From: Chlorokybus atmophyticus
Taxonomy: Eukaryota > Streptophyta > Chlorokybophyceae > Chlorokybales > Chlorokybaceae
DNA: 64,000 nt
Reading direction: 5' to 3'
Assembly: GCA_009103225.1 (NCBI GenBank)
Contig: RHPI01001715.1
Location: 303,376 to 367,375, forward strand
The position numbers and the translations under genes are program-made. A model generated the notes under the pieces. The model made no database searches, had not been told where the DNA came from, and saw only the letters and a program-made list of their open reading frames with translations. Below, piece after piece: positions 35,146-47,295 of this stretch; within the stretch, counting starts at the first letter, position 1, and every line of letters starts with the position of its first letter.

Positions 35146-37599
35146 ATGGCAGGCGAAGCGCCCGAGCAGCGGCGGCGGCGGCAGGAGAGCTCGCTGTCAA
35201 CGCCGTCCTCGTCGTCGTCGTCGTTGTCCAGGATGTTGTTGTCGTCATCGACTAGCCCCTTCCGCTGCGTTGCCACGAGAGCCCCCTTCCCCCGCTTCGT
35301 CCTGCTTCTCCTCCTGCTCCACCTCTTGGCGTCGCCAACGCCGCCCCTCGCAGAGGCCAAGCGCCGGCGCAGCAGCAAGCGCAGCGATGACGACGATGAG
35401 ACAACCCCCGCGCCGGCTGGCCCCACCCACCTCACCGCCTGGGAGAGGGGGCTTGCAGGCACCCAACTCAGCTACAAGACAGTGAGTGCGTGAGAGAGAG
35501 AATGGGTGGGTGTGGTCAATGATGTTGTTGTTGCAAGCTTATGCATGCATGCATGCCTGATGGCGCTGACAATTATGCGTGCGAAACTGGCATGAGCTTG
35601 TGCATCGAACTAGTTGCAGCGAGTACCAAGGTGGGATTCTCCCACAATTCCCAAAACACCGACAGGCTTGCAGTTTATAAACAACAGCAGCTGTGGAGCA
35701 GTAGCAGCAGCGACCACAGCATTGTAGCTGTAGAGCAAATTAACAACCAACCGAATCTTTGTGTGTATGGACTTTGTGTATATGATGGTGTGTGCTAATT
35801 GATTATGCTATCTAGTTGTTGACAATGACAACCTCATGTGGGTTGTCCATTTCCAGCTGGTTGATTCATGACAGATGTTGACCGCAAGCTCTGTTGCGCA
35901 GTTGCTACAGGAGGCGCGGTTGTACCACTCAGACACGAGCACAAGAAGGCTCGCAGCGGGTGCTGGAGACGAGCGATTTGCGCCAACAATCACTCTGGGC
36001 TACGTGACACCCTGGAACGCCCTCGGCTACGAGCTTGCCGAACGCTTCGCGCCGAAGTTCACACACATCGCACCTGTCTGGTACCAGGTAGCACGCGCAC
36101 ACATGCACACACACCCATCCACCCACCCACCCTCTCACTCACTCGGACTCACATTGTCTCACAGGTCAGGAAAAGTGCTTCTAGCGTTGGTCTTGAGCTT
36201 GCGGGCGCACACGACACGGACCTGGCATGGGCGAGGCGTGTGCAGCAAGGCGGCAAACAGGATGACTCCAACAACATAACCACACGCACGCGCATAGTCC
36301 CGCGCTTCATCCTCGAGGGTTTCGAGGGCAAGGAAGCCGCGGGGAAGTTTCTGGCATCCGACGCACTGAAACAGAGGTGCGTGGACTTGATCGTGCGAGA
36401 ATGTGTGGGGAAAGGGTGGGATGGAGCCGTCTTCGAAGGCTTTGCTGGCTGGAGTTACTCTGGGTCCTTGCAGGTGAGAGTGTTCTGTAGGACGCAGCAT
36501 GCAACTGCGCGTACACAGACAGCATGTGTGGATGTAAATTCCACATTCACATGCACATGCACGAGCACATACAGAGACATTGACACATACACATCCGCCT
36601 ACGATCAACCACTTGCGAGTACGTGCATGTACAGGCGTACACGGGCACAGACACTTGTGTGCGCCAGCATGCTTGCATACACGTGCATACAGCATGCATG
36701 CGCACAGACAAACCACACTTGCCGGCCCAGGCAGATCTCCAAACACATCTGCGCATTATGTTGTGTGTACAGGACCCTCACACGCGCAAGCTGGCTCTCG
36801 ACTTCATCCAGCACCTGGCCGGGACGCTTGCCGCAACCACCACCACCAACAACAACAACAATGATGATAACATCGGTCCTAACGAGCTCATACTGGCGGT
36901 GCCGCCGCCTGGAGCCCCCCACTTCACGCGCGTTGACTTCATGCGGTTGGCGCCGCACGTGGCGGCCTTCTCTCTCATGACTTACGACTACTCACACCCG
37001 GGAAGGCCCGGCCCCTGCGCGCCACTGCCGTGGGTGAGACACTGCCTGGAGGAGCTGCTGGACACGCCTGCAGGCCGCCCGCACACCAAGAAGAAGCGGC
37101 ACGCGAGCAGCGGGTGGGACGTCAATGTTGGCATCGCGCACACTTCTGGACAGGTACATAGGCTTTGTACATGCAAGCATATATTGATTCACACTGTATG
37201 AGGTTGGTCAACATGGCAACACTTTTGAACGCGCACGCACGCGCACATATGCGCGCACGCACACAAACAAGTGTTCAGGTTCATGAGTTCGCAAGCAAAC
37301 TGTTGCTCGGCCTCAATTTCTACGGCAACGACTTTCAACTCATACCGCAAGGCGGTGGCCCAATTGTTGGCGGGCAATTCCTGGACAATCTGTCTCAAGC
37401 GCGGCCGAAGCTGGTTTGGGACTTGGAGTCCCAGGAGCATTACTTTGATTATGCGTCGTCGGATGGCTCCACTCATCGCATGTATTACCCCACCGCGCAT
37501 TCTATAGAGGTGCGGCTCGATGAGGTCCGCGCGCGTGGTATTGGCATTGCTATCTGGGAGCTTGGCCAAGGACTGGAACACTTCATGGACCTGTTGTGA
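35146..37599 (+). CDS. CHID1: CHID1-like chitinase-domain (GH18-fold) protein
   Basis: Five exons (35146-35481, 35875-36087, 36165-36473, 36773-37153, 37279-37599) splice in phase to 519 residues. Residues 49-64 ([16 protein letters not shown]) are a signal peptide or signal anchor after a basic, serine-rich start, so the protein enters the secretory system; an ATG at residue 30 would give a more typical signal. The GH18-like barrel follows: [50 protein letters not shown] (family equivalent of the catalytic strand, one acidic residue visible), [28 protein letters not shown] and the end [11 protein letters not shown]. Animal CHID1 (SI-CLP) is a lysosomal/secreted lectin-like member without proven chitinase activity. 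An asparagine-rich insert lies near residues 310-325. It is convergent with the ammonium transporter. Confidence 0.88.
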
Positions 37600-37730
37600 G
37601 ACCCTTCATCAACGTGATGTTCATACACGTGGCTATCAATGTGCCCGGCAGGCTGAAACGGTGCTTGCTATTCATGACTTTCAAGATTGACTTGTGCTGT
37701 GGGCACCCGTCTTGAGCAATCAGCATAAGT

Positions 37731-37798
37731 GCGTGACATGTGGCTTTTCAATCCACATGTCACGCGCTTGTGTAGATTCGAAAAGCCACATGTCACGC
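37731..37798. repeat. three-armed foldback repeat
   Basis: Arm 37731-37749 is the exact reverse complement of 37780-37798 (19 bases). Its first 13 bases are also the reverse complement of 37753-37765. One arm can therefore pair with either of two partners. Confidence 0.85.
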
Positions 37799-38284
37799 GG
37801 ATGAAGCAGCCAGGCAAGTTGGGTGGGTGGCAGTAGCAGAAGTTGACAATGAAAGCAAGCACGACATGACACAGACATGTCTCGATAAGCACGGCGCTCA
37901 GGCAAGCGTGCGTCAACCTCAGCATGCAAATCCCTTTTTATGGAACAATACTGTGACAGCCAGGAAGCACCAGTTTACATAGATCGCCTATACTGTACCA
38001 GTAGGACACTCGCAGGCTCTGTTTGAATGTGGACAAGGTTGGTCTGGTAGCTGTGCGGGAGGGGCTGTAGCTGACCACAGCAATTGTTCACTTGCCGCTA
38101 AGGCTGGCTGTATGGAGTGCATACGGACAACAATCCCACCGGCGAAGAAAGTGAGACACGTCGTGACACAGAATTGTGCATGCAGGTGTGTTGAAGAGCG
38201 TGCATGCAGAGACACGTTGTGAGGGCCAAAGGTCATGCAACTGTCACATGGCACTGTTTACTACACACCCCGCAGGTTCAGTTG

Positions 38285-38656
38285 CATGTGATTAAATCAA
38301 TGAATTGTGCTTGCGCACAGGCAACTGCAAGCAGCCGAATGCAGGCAGAGACAAACTGTGAATGAGGCTGTCATCAATGGTGCTAAAATCTCAACCCACC
38401 CTGCACATGCATCAAAACCAAATCCAGGTTAATACGCATCGCAAGGTAGCATACATACTACGCGCAGTCACATGTGATTAAATCAATGAATTGTGCTTGC
38501 GCACAGGCAACTGCAAGCAGCCGAGTGCAGGCAGAGACAAACTGTGAATGAGGCTGTCATCAATGGTGCTAAAATCTCAACCCACCCTGCACATGCATCA
38601 AAACCAAATCCAGGTTGATACACATCACAAGGTAGCATACATACTACGCGCAGTCA
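38285..38656. repeat. 186-bp tandem duplication
   Basis: Bases 38285-38470 recur at 38471-38656 with only a few substitutions (for example AATGC/AGTGC and TTAATACGC/TTGATACAC). Located in the 3' spacer of the AMT1 gene. Confidence 0.9.
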
Positions 38657-38987
38657 CATTTGCAGCTGCAAGACCCAGTATGCACATGCACATATGAGCT
38701 GCAATGAACAGCAGTCAGGCACCTACTCACAACATAGCGTGTTGCAGAGCTGAACATTTTATATACAATACCTTGTCCGCAATAGTCATGCGTGGCTAGA
38801 CACATGATAGATACATACTAGCTAAGCAAAGCGAGCAACAACTCCATACCCCCGCACTAACACAGACCATGTCGAGAACAGACCTGCAAGACCCTACCAC
38901 ACACACATACAGAGCTCCTAATCAATGATCATCAAACGCTGCGCAGGGAGGGAGTAATGTTGGGTTGTCTCACACAACATATCTTAT

Positions 38988-41024
38988 TCACGCGGTTTCG
39001 GCTGCCGGGGCAGGGGTGGGGGTGCCATTGAAGGCCATCATCTTGATAGGCTGGTCATTGCCATGCTTGGATAGGCTACCACCGGTGTACTGATCATCGG
39101 GGTAGGCGTGTCCACCATGCTTGGACACGTCGATGCCGACCTCCTCCTGCTCCGGGGGAATGCGCAGGAGGTGGAGCTTGTGGAGACCGAAGAAGAGGAT
39201 GAACATCAGCGCACTCGTCCACGCAGCAATCACTACAATGCCCATCAATTGCGCGCCCAACAACTTGCCGCCTCCGCCGCGGAAGAGACCATGAGGGGTT
39301 GAATCGTCCTTGAGGTACACTTCCATCATCAAACTTTTCTTTGCCATCAGACCAATGTACAAGATGCCCCACGCTCCTGCAAAGACAACCAGAAACTATC
39401 AGTCACTTAGTATACACAACAAAACACCCAGAAGAGCACACACACACACACATGAACAAAACGCACACAATGAGACCTGTATACGAATACACACACACAC
39501 TTCCTCCCTATTCAACAACAAGCACACGCAAACCAGAGCACGATTGTGTGCGCAAACACTCACCACATGCGCCATGCATGGGCCAGGCATCAAGCGGGTC
39601 GTCAATCTTCAGCCACCAGAGCAGTCGGATGGCATAGTTAAACACAATGGCCGCGCACCCGCCGCAGATAATGGCCGACCACGGCTCGAGGACAGCGCAT
39701 CCACCCGTGATGGCAACAAGTCCCGCCAACGCACCATTGCACACGCCGATGGTGTCCCACTGCCCGTACATGATGCGCTTGAAGTAGAGGGTTGTCACGC
39801 CCGCAGCCGACGCAGAGAGAGTTGTTGTCACAGCCACGCGTCCAACAATGGAGTAAGTGCCGATGATGGTGAGCGTGGACCCAGGGTTGAAACCGTACCA
39901 ACCGAACCAGAGAAGGAGAGTACCCAACACGACGAGCACGGCAGAGTGGCCGGGCATGTCGACAACTTTGCCGTTGGCATCAAAGCGGCCAATGCGTGGA
40001 CCCTCAATCCAGGCACCAACGAGACCAGCAAACCCACCCACCATGTGGACAACACCGCTCCCAGCGAAATCCAAGTACCCAACATCTGTGCCACAAGTGC
40101 CTTATGTTAGATGTGTGTCATGGTAGCAAGACCTGACTGGATTGTGAGTAATGCACTTACCAGCAAAGAAGTTGCCGCTGGATTTGAATGGGCTGAGCCA
40201 GCCTTCACTGGACCAGGCCCAGTGGACCACAACGGGGTACACGAAGCCGGTCAGGAAGAAAGAGAAGGCGAGATAGGCTGTCATCTGGGTCCTCTCAGCG
40301 ACAGACCCAATTGTGATGGTGGAGGCAGCAGCTGCGCGATAAGAACATGTTGGTATGTGGAGCCATGTTGTGTCAGTACATGCGCATGCAATTGGCAGTC
40401 AAGCTTACCGGCAAAAGCCCACTGGAAGATGAAGCTGTGCCAGTCGCTGAAGTTGGACAGCGCAAAGTAGGCGTCGCCAATGAAGCCATTGGGGTTGTTG
40501 CCCACGCCATATGCAAAGGCATAACCAAACAGGTAGAAGGCGATGGCGCCAGCCGCCGCATCCAAAGTGTTCTTCAGCAGAATGTTCTTTGCACTCCTTG
40601 CTCGGACTGTTCCCGCGCAGAGCTGCAACACAAAGCACCGCAACAAATCAGATAGCCCGTCATGCATCACTAGTATGCATGACGGGCAATTGGCTTGAAC
40701 CTCTCAGCTGTCGTTGCGCCGTGCATGAGAAGCTCATTGTGTGTTTATGTGTGTATGTGCACTTACACAGGCGAAGCCGGCCTGCATGATAAAGACGAGG
40801 TAGGCGGAGAAGAGGAGGAAGCCGACATTAGAAGAAGTGGTGATGACGCTGTTGGCATCATCGACGGCGGAGAGCTTGTTGCAGAGGAAGCTGGCGAGGT
40901 TGGCGGTGGCGGTGGAATCGGCGGAGCCGCCAGTAATGTCGCCCAGCAGCGTCGTCAGCTCCAGTGTGTCCGACTCCGTGCACGACACAGACGACGTCAT
41001 GGTTGATGACGACAATCCCTCCAC
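38988..41024 (-). CDS. AMT1: AMT1-type ammonium transporter
   Basis: Five exons (40767-41024, 40409-40622, 40161-40331, 39564-40085, 38988-39376) splice in phase to 517 residues. The AMT/Rh family moves ammonium across the plasma membrane as a trimer; the plant-type AMT1 clade has eleven membrane helices, and that number of hydrophobic stretches is present. Visible blocks: [50 protein letters not shown], the family signature [39 protein letters not shown] and [17 protein letters not shown]. The cytosolic tail ends with a threonine/proline/alanine-rich stretch; plant AMT1 tails are phosphorylated for gating, but I do not assign a site. An ATG at 41000 is a second candidate start. It is convergent with CHID1. 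Confidence 0.93.
40655..40687. repeat. foldback repeat, 13-bp arms, in AMT1 intron 1
   Basis: Arms 40655-40667 and 40675-40687 are exact reverse complements with a 7-base loop. Confidence 0.85.
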
Positions 41025-41978
41025 TACCTCCTAGTCCTGGGCTACCTCCTCGTCCGCCTTCGCCGCCGCCGCCGCCGCGGCCTGCCTTCGCCACTAGCCA
41101 CTACAATTGGCTCTGCACAAAAAATGCACTAAAAGGTGGGCATGCAAAGCGCTCTGAGTGGTGGGCAACCTAACGTCTGCAACTGAAGCACAACGGAACG
41201 TGCGATAGTGTGTGGTACCATTGGGTTGAATAGCTGCCAATGACGTTAGCTATAGACGTTATCCGCTTGCGGCAGCCATTGCAGCCGGCTAGCTTTGATC
41301 AGCTCAATATATTGCATTACGTTGACGCTTCGGTTACCGGTCTTTAGTTTGGCGCGCGCAGCCTTTGGTGCATCGGAGAGACGGTCGGTTGCGGACCGGT
41401 TGCAACGCGGAATCGAGCGGGTGGTGTGCGCCACAACCGGGACACAGCCACACCGGACAACTCGCGCCGCTACCGGCTTGTCGCCCAGGTTGCCAGCCGG
41501 GCCAGTGAGTGGCAACGCGAGTCACGTTACGCGCGGCGCGGCGAGACATGATGATTGGGAACTCTTCACTCTCGCACAGTCGAGGCAGACGCACTCATGG
41601 CCGTACTAGGTAGAGTCATGCAGCACGCCGGCCAGCAATGTTGCTGGTCGGACAGGGAGGTGAAGTTGTGGTTGGCTTGAAGAGCCAACAGCGGCGGCCA
41701 ACAAACGGCCTGTTAACGTACGAGTGCTGTCGTTTCAGATGGCGAATGTTCAGAGGACTGCACGTGCTCTGCTCGTGCTGCTAGGTTGTCAGCAATGGCC
41801 CTTCCCGGCGCAAATGGTTTACGCAGGTCATTTATCGGTGGTTGGGCATTGATCACAGGCCAATGGCCCAATGTTCGCTTCGCAAAGGTTCCACAATGTG
41901 TCCGGCGCATAAGCGACCTGACCGGTAGCTATGCCCGCGTACCGTGGCAACGCGTTCGCATGTACGGTGCAACCTTTG

Positions 41979-42083
41979 CCTTTGTCGGTAGCGGTAGTCT
42001 GTTTGCTGGTTTTAAAAAAAACATTGGCTCCTTAGCCAGCAAACAGACCACCGCTACCGACAAAGGTGCCAATGTTTTTTTTT
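41979..42083. repeat. two interleaved foldback repeats
   Basis: Arms 41979-42009 and 42036-42066 are perfect 31-base reverse complements. In the loop, AAAAAAACATTGGC (about 42014-42027) is the reverse complement of GCCAATGTTTTTTT just after the second arm (about 42068-42081). The two pairings overlap like a pseudoknot. Confidence 0.85.
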
Positions 42084-43206
42084 CTCATTTTTTGTGAAGA
42101 AGAGTGGCCAAGTAACAAAAAATAACCCACTTAAGAAGCCATGGCTTGGTTCAAATCATTCATAGTGTCTATCAAATCAAAGTGCATACAATGCACATTG
42201 ATGTCTAAAAATGCGACTTTTTGTGCTATGACATTGATGTGTTGATATACAACATGGCGTATTGCTGTTGCTAATGATTTTCATACTTGCAGTCTTAATG
42301 ATATACGTAGAGTATTCTATGTTTTTATTAACAAATGTTAGTTGCAAGATGCAAGTACATTCTTTATAAGGAACATCGTTGCAAAAGACATGTATGAGTA
42401 AATTTTATGATTCAATATATAGTAGCAACATAATCAATTAAAACCTTATGCATTAAGCATCTCATCGTGATCAAACCACTGATAATAATGGGACCCGCAA
42501 AAAACTTAAAAATCATGCCAAACGGCCTGAATGCTTATAGACGTTGGGCAAAATTTGTTGATTCACGTGCTATATGCATGAATTTTAGCGACCAAGCGTG
42601 CAGTCTGTCCCATCCTTGCCGAAAGGCATTCACAACATTCACCCACCCGTAAATTGAGTATTCATTGCCGTTAGCGCGTGCAATTCACTACGTATGCCGT
42701 GAATGTGCTCTTTTTGCCGTAAATGCTTACAGCATTAATGAACGACAGGAGTGGATGATGACCCTGATAAGCCGTTGATATTTAATAAGTTTCACGAGTG
42801 CCCATGAAAAATAAAGGGCAATATTGCCGTCAATGCAAATTGCCTGTACCAGGCCAGTCACTGGTTTAAGTGGCTAGGCGTGGTCTGGCGGCAAGCTGGG
42901 CGCAGTTAAACCGGCCGCTTGGCCTAGTCGTGTTAGCCTGGTGGCGTGTACGCGTCATGGCAACGTGGCCTTGCCACGCAAAGTAGACAACGCCAACCTG
43001 CCTGGCTTGCATAGCCTGACCGCCGGACTAGCGGCTGCTCCAACGGCGCTTGGCCTGGCCTCTTCCAGTTCTAGGCTTCGGCCGGCCGCTTTGCTCGCTG
43101 AAACAACTTTGTCTCCGTTTACGGCACGAGGCTGAGGGTGAGGGCATAAGAGGACGAGGGGGGAAGTGGGAGAGCGAGCTCGCTGGAGGCAGGGTGGTGC
43201 TGCGCA

Positions 43207-43209
<3 letters not shown>

Positions 43210-43270
<61 letters not shown>

Positions 43271-43271
43271 N
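43210..43271. repeat. (CT)n microsatellite ending in a single N
   Basis: About 29 CT units followed by an isolated N at 43271, as at 4124. A (GCAT)n tract follows at about 43374-43402. Confidence 0.9.
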
Positions 43272-45232
43272 GACCAGCACTCCCTTTACCACTCTTTCCA
43301 AGTGTGTGAGATGCTCTCACAAAAACAGCCACACACTGTCATTAAAGCTTTTTGTACACACACATTGGCACACGCATGCATGCATGCATGCATGCATGCA
43401 TGCGTGTGCCAATGTGTGCGTACGCACGTGCTACAACTTCTGTACGCACGTGCACACGCATGCATGCATTGTCCTTGCTGACTGCTTGTAGTCCTGCTGA
43501 GGGCACGACGCATCATTGTTGAGTTTGTTTGCCTTGCTGTGCTTGCATCAAGTGCTGATTGTTGTTACTGCCCGTCGGCCTAGCGCTACCTGGCTCTGTG
43601 CATTTGATTGCTGTTGTCTTAGCCGCTACTACTTACTACTGCTTGCGCCCTAGCAATGATTTGGCTGCTTACGTGCTCACTACTACCGCTGTGTGGCACT
43701 GCACTGCATAGCATAGAGAATCACCTCATTGTTTTGGCGTGGGCTGCTTGCTAACTGACCTTCTAGTCTGAAGTGCAAGCTATGCTTGCATGCACGCGTA
43801 CACAAGCACGCATGCATCCATCACATCATTTATACTTATCTATATCACCATTACCTAAACTACTTTAACTATACACTCTCACTATGACGCCGTCTCGCCA
43901 GCTCATCCGCTCGCCCTTTTTGAGCCGCCCCCGCAGCGCCCAAAGGCCTTCACAATTGGCCTGGTGCCGCCGCTCCCACCCCACTACCGCCACCTTTGCC
44001 TCCGCAGCCGCCTCCACTACTCCCATTACACCACACACACACTGCCGCCGCCCCCGCCGCCGCTGACGACAACGACGACGACGACCCCACCGGCAGCAAA
44101 GCGATAATGGCGGCAGTGGTAGGGTTTTGCCGCCCCGCAGGCAGATACAGTAGTGTTGTGTACGTTTCATGTTGCACACCGACGCTTGTTGTGTCCGCGT
44201 AGTCTAATTGTCAATTATGTGTCTGCCATGCTGAAGGTCTTGTGTTCGATTCCCGCCTACTCCATCCGGTAGCAAGAATTGTCCTGTTGACGTTGCCATG
44301 GTCTCCGGGCTGTGAACATCACACCTTCTATTTGCCCTTATTAATGTTCGCGTGCGTAAGCAATTATGCTTAACGGGCATGGATGTTTACGCACGCTGCG
44401 TGTGAATGGTCGATCATTCAGATTAACCGTGGTTCGCGGCCAAATCAAATAATTGTTTAATAACACACTTCATTGCCAAAAAACGTGAATGTTCGCGTGA
44501 CCCAATGGAGTCTTTAGCAGCCCCATCATGGTTATTATAGTTATGATAATCTTACATGCAATGCACATTCATTAGCAAATGACATAACTATGATTATCAC
44601 ATACGAGTCGGGTGAATGTTCGGGATTTAGGGGGGTCGCACAATTATCGGTGAACGCTGTACAGCAGCAGCCAGCTTGGTTACTTGCTGCTCGGACAGCA
44701 AGCAGCATGTACGATGCGATCAGCCAACATCAAGACGAGCACTAGCAGCCAGCTTGCCAGTTCACTCTATCATACCTTCACGATATTGTAGAATACTATT
44801 CATAACATAAGTTTATGGTATGAATGGCCCTTTTATGGTTTTGGGCGTAAGCAATAAACTCAACAAATTATGTATGCATTACAAGCAAGCTTGAATTCAC
44901 CATGATTGCGGTTAGTTCATCAAATCCTTGTACAAGATTGACGAATTCCTTGAAGATAATCGTCCTACCATATATGCGTTGAAACTGATTAGGATGCCAA
45001 TCTCAATATACACACACAAACAAAACCAACACATACCCTCGACATTCTTTTGCATACACAACCCATGGTTTGTAAACAAAGCGAATAGATAAAAAAAAAA
45101 TGCGTACGCATGTCAACACGTTCATTGAAGCAATTGAGGAGAGGGGCTAGACAAGTTTGTGCTTAGCTACGACCACAATAGTAACCTCTACTATTGCTAG
45201 ACTCTACCACACATCCAACTGAAATGACATAA

Positions 45233-45235
<3 letters not shown>

Positions 45236-45273
<38 letters not shown>
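45236..45273. repeat. (TA)n microsatellite
   Basis: About 19 TA units in the gene-poor region. Confidence 0.9.
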
Positions 45274-45275
<2 letters not shown>

Positions 45276-46122
45276 CATGACATGGCCGTTGACCAAGGCA
45301 GGCAAGCAGGGCAAGGAAGGACCACTTGCACAGCAGAGGCGTAGCTGACAGCTACTAGCTGTAAGGCCGGTGCTGACAACGACAATGCTGGAGCCGACTA
45401 ACGAGGCCCCACGCCACACACTGGTGCTCGGACCTTTATCTCCTACGCACCATAGAAAACAACTGTAGGCAATTTTAGTGCGTTGAAGATTAGGCCCGTT
45501 AGTAGCCGTTGCATAGTGAATCATGTACGGCATAGTTTTCACAAGCTCACACATCATATATTAGCATGATGCTTTGCAGCAATAGCAACAAGCATATCTG
45601 GGCAATGACTTGCATGCGTGCAGGTAAGCTGTTCCCCGCTCTTCTTTACCTCAGCACTCAGACTACTTACCTCAGGTCGATGCTAGCATTCTTCTATGTA
45701 CATCAGAACGGCGAGGGTATAGGAGGATATGGGAGGGTGTGTACTGATGTTTAATCCGCAACTGCCGTCAGCGTGTGGCATGCGCCTTGCAGCGGGCGCA
45801 AGCGATGGCGATCTTGGAGCGGGGGGCGGCGGCAGTAGCAGTGCTGCCGGGATGGGGTCTAGTGGCCAGGGCCCTGCGACGACTGAATCGTGGCGCTCGT
45901 GTAGCGTAGTGCCGTAGCATACTATGCTAGTAGTTGAAATGCGTCTTCGGTTGTGAGTGATGTATGTGCGGATACGCATGGTGGCAGCACTAACAGCCAA
46001 TACTTGCATAGGGTATAAGTCGTATTTCACACTTGCACTATGCACACACATGTCACATACAAGCAAACCAAGTTACAGCAAGCAAACTGGCATGCACAAT
46101 TACACTACTCCCGGGGCACCAC

Positions 46123-46322
46123 TATGCTAAGTGCTCTTATGTGCAATGCAATGTCTTAGGCAGGCGCATCCGCAGCAGGTCAACGTATGAAGCAACCAAC
46201 GAAGCAACCAACCTGAGGCGCATATGCTAAGTGCTCTTATGTGCAATGCAATGACTTAGGCAGGCGCATCCGCAGCAGGTCAACGTATGAAGCAACCAAC
46301 GAAGCAACCAACCTGAGGCGCA
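46123..46322. repeat. 100-bp tandem duplication
   Basis: 46123-46222 is repeated at 46223-46322 almost without change (one visible substitution, GTCTTAGG/GACTTAGG). Confidence 0.9.
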
Positions 46323-47295
46323 TGCCTGTGCACAGGTCGTTGCATGTCAATGATAGCAGAGGGTTGAGTGTTTGATATAAGGTATTTATCATAGGCATGC
46401 ACAACCACACTTGGTATAATATAAAGCGCTAGAGTGCAGAGTATGCATATTGAACATCAGTACACAGCAGTGTAGTAGTCATGGATAGCCGTAGCCTGGT
46501 GGTGAAGTGGTATGGAGAGTGGCAGCGGCTGCTGCAGGTGCTGTTTGGTGTGACCATGCAAGTTGCTGTGGGCGTGATCCCTTGCATAGGGTATGAGTTG
46601 CACGCACGTGTACCAGTTTACCCTCTGTGTACACCCAGCATCACAGCCGCGGTGCAGGAGAGGCTGGCCGCATGCATGCCATAGCATGACTAGCGGGGTA
46701 GGGGAAGTAGAGGAGAGTAGAGTAGCTGCGTAGTAAGGTAGCCCGGTGGTGTAATTGATGCTGTGCGTGCGGTGCATGTAAAGGTGTGACTGGCCCAATG
46801 CATGTCCTATCCAGGCATGCGCATGCGTGTCCTGCAGTTTGTGTACATCAAATAGCTAGCCAGCAGCCTGCCTGAATTACAAATCTAGCGAGGGGTGCAC
46901 TCGCCTCTTTGGTCGGTCTGCAATTGAAGACTGCATATAGTTCTAAACCTACTACTTGCGTCAAAGGTTGAAGTCGGCAATAATGCCATCTAGATGTTCT
47001 GATGCCACAACTGTCTTGTAGAGGCGGTGTGGCTGATGATCTAAATGTTTTGTGTCACGGCAGGCAGAGGTAATGGCAGCAACAAGTCGTAGTCCTAAGG
47101 CAATGCTCACTACAGCATTGAAACAACCAATGAGGCACGTTGACGTAAAACTCAATGTTGGCATGGTCAGTGACAGCTGACACAAGCCAGGACGGCAGTG
47201 CCAGTAAATGGGTGCCCGCCTGCTCACTTGATCAACACTAGTGCATTGAACAAAATAGCCCAACGAAAACCATGCTGACTATCAACAATACGACA

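Larger units (their letters stand above)
37600..38987. other. convergent spacer rich in repeats
   Basis: Between the CHID1-like and AMT1 stops. It contains the multi-arm foldback at 37731-37798 and the 186-bp tandem duplication. No exon recognised. Confidence 0.5.
41025..47295. other. 6.3-kb gene-poor, repeat-rich region
   Basis: No confident gene. 42100-42900 and 44400-45250 are AT-rich. An open stretch at 43915-44095 (+) translates with proline/histidine runs and PQRPKAFTIGLVPPLPPHYR, with no family recognised. An ORF of 67 codons at 46481-46684 (+) starts MDSRSLVVKWYGEWQRLLQV, also unrecognised. A weak tRNA-like T-arm occurs at 44214-44262. Confidence 0.4.

Noticed and set aside
35868-36980. 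370-codon + strand frame through the CHID1 region
   Set aside because: Reads through two CHID1 introns in a different frame; the CHID1 exons in the other frame match the family and splice in phase.
44214-44262. tRNA-like T arm (GTGTTCGATTCC), possible SINE head
   Set aside because: No acceptor or anticodon stem pairs with it and its T stem has two mismatches; too weak to call.
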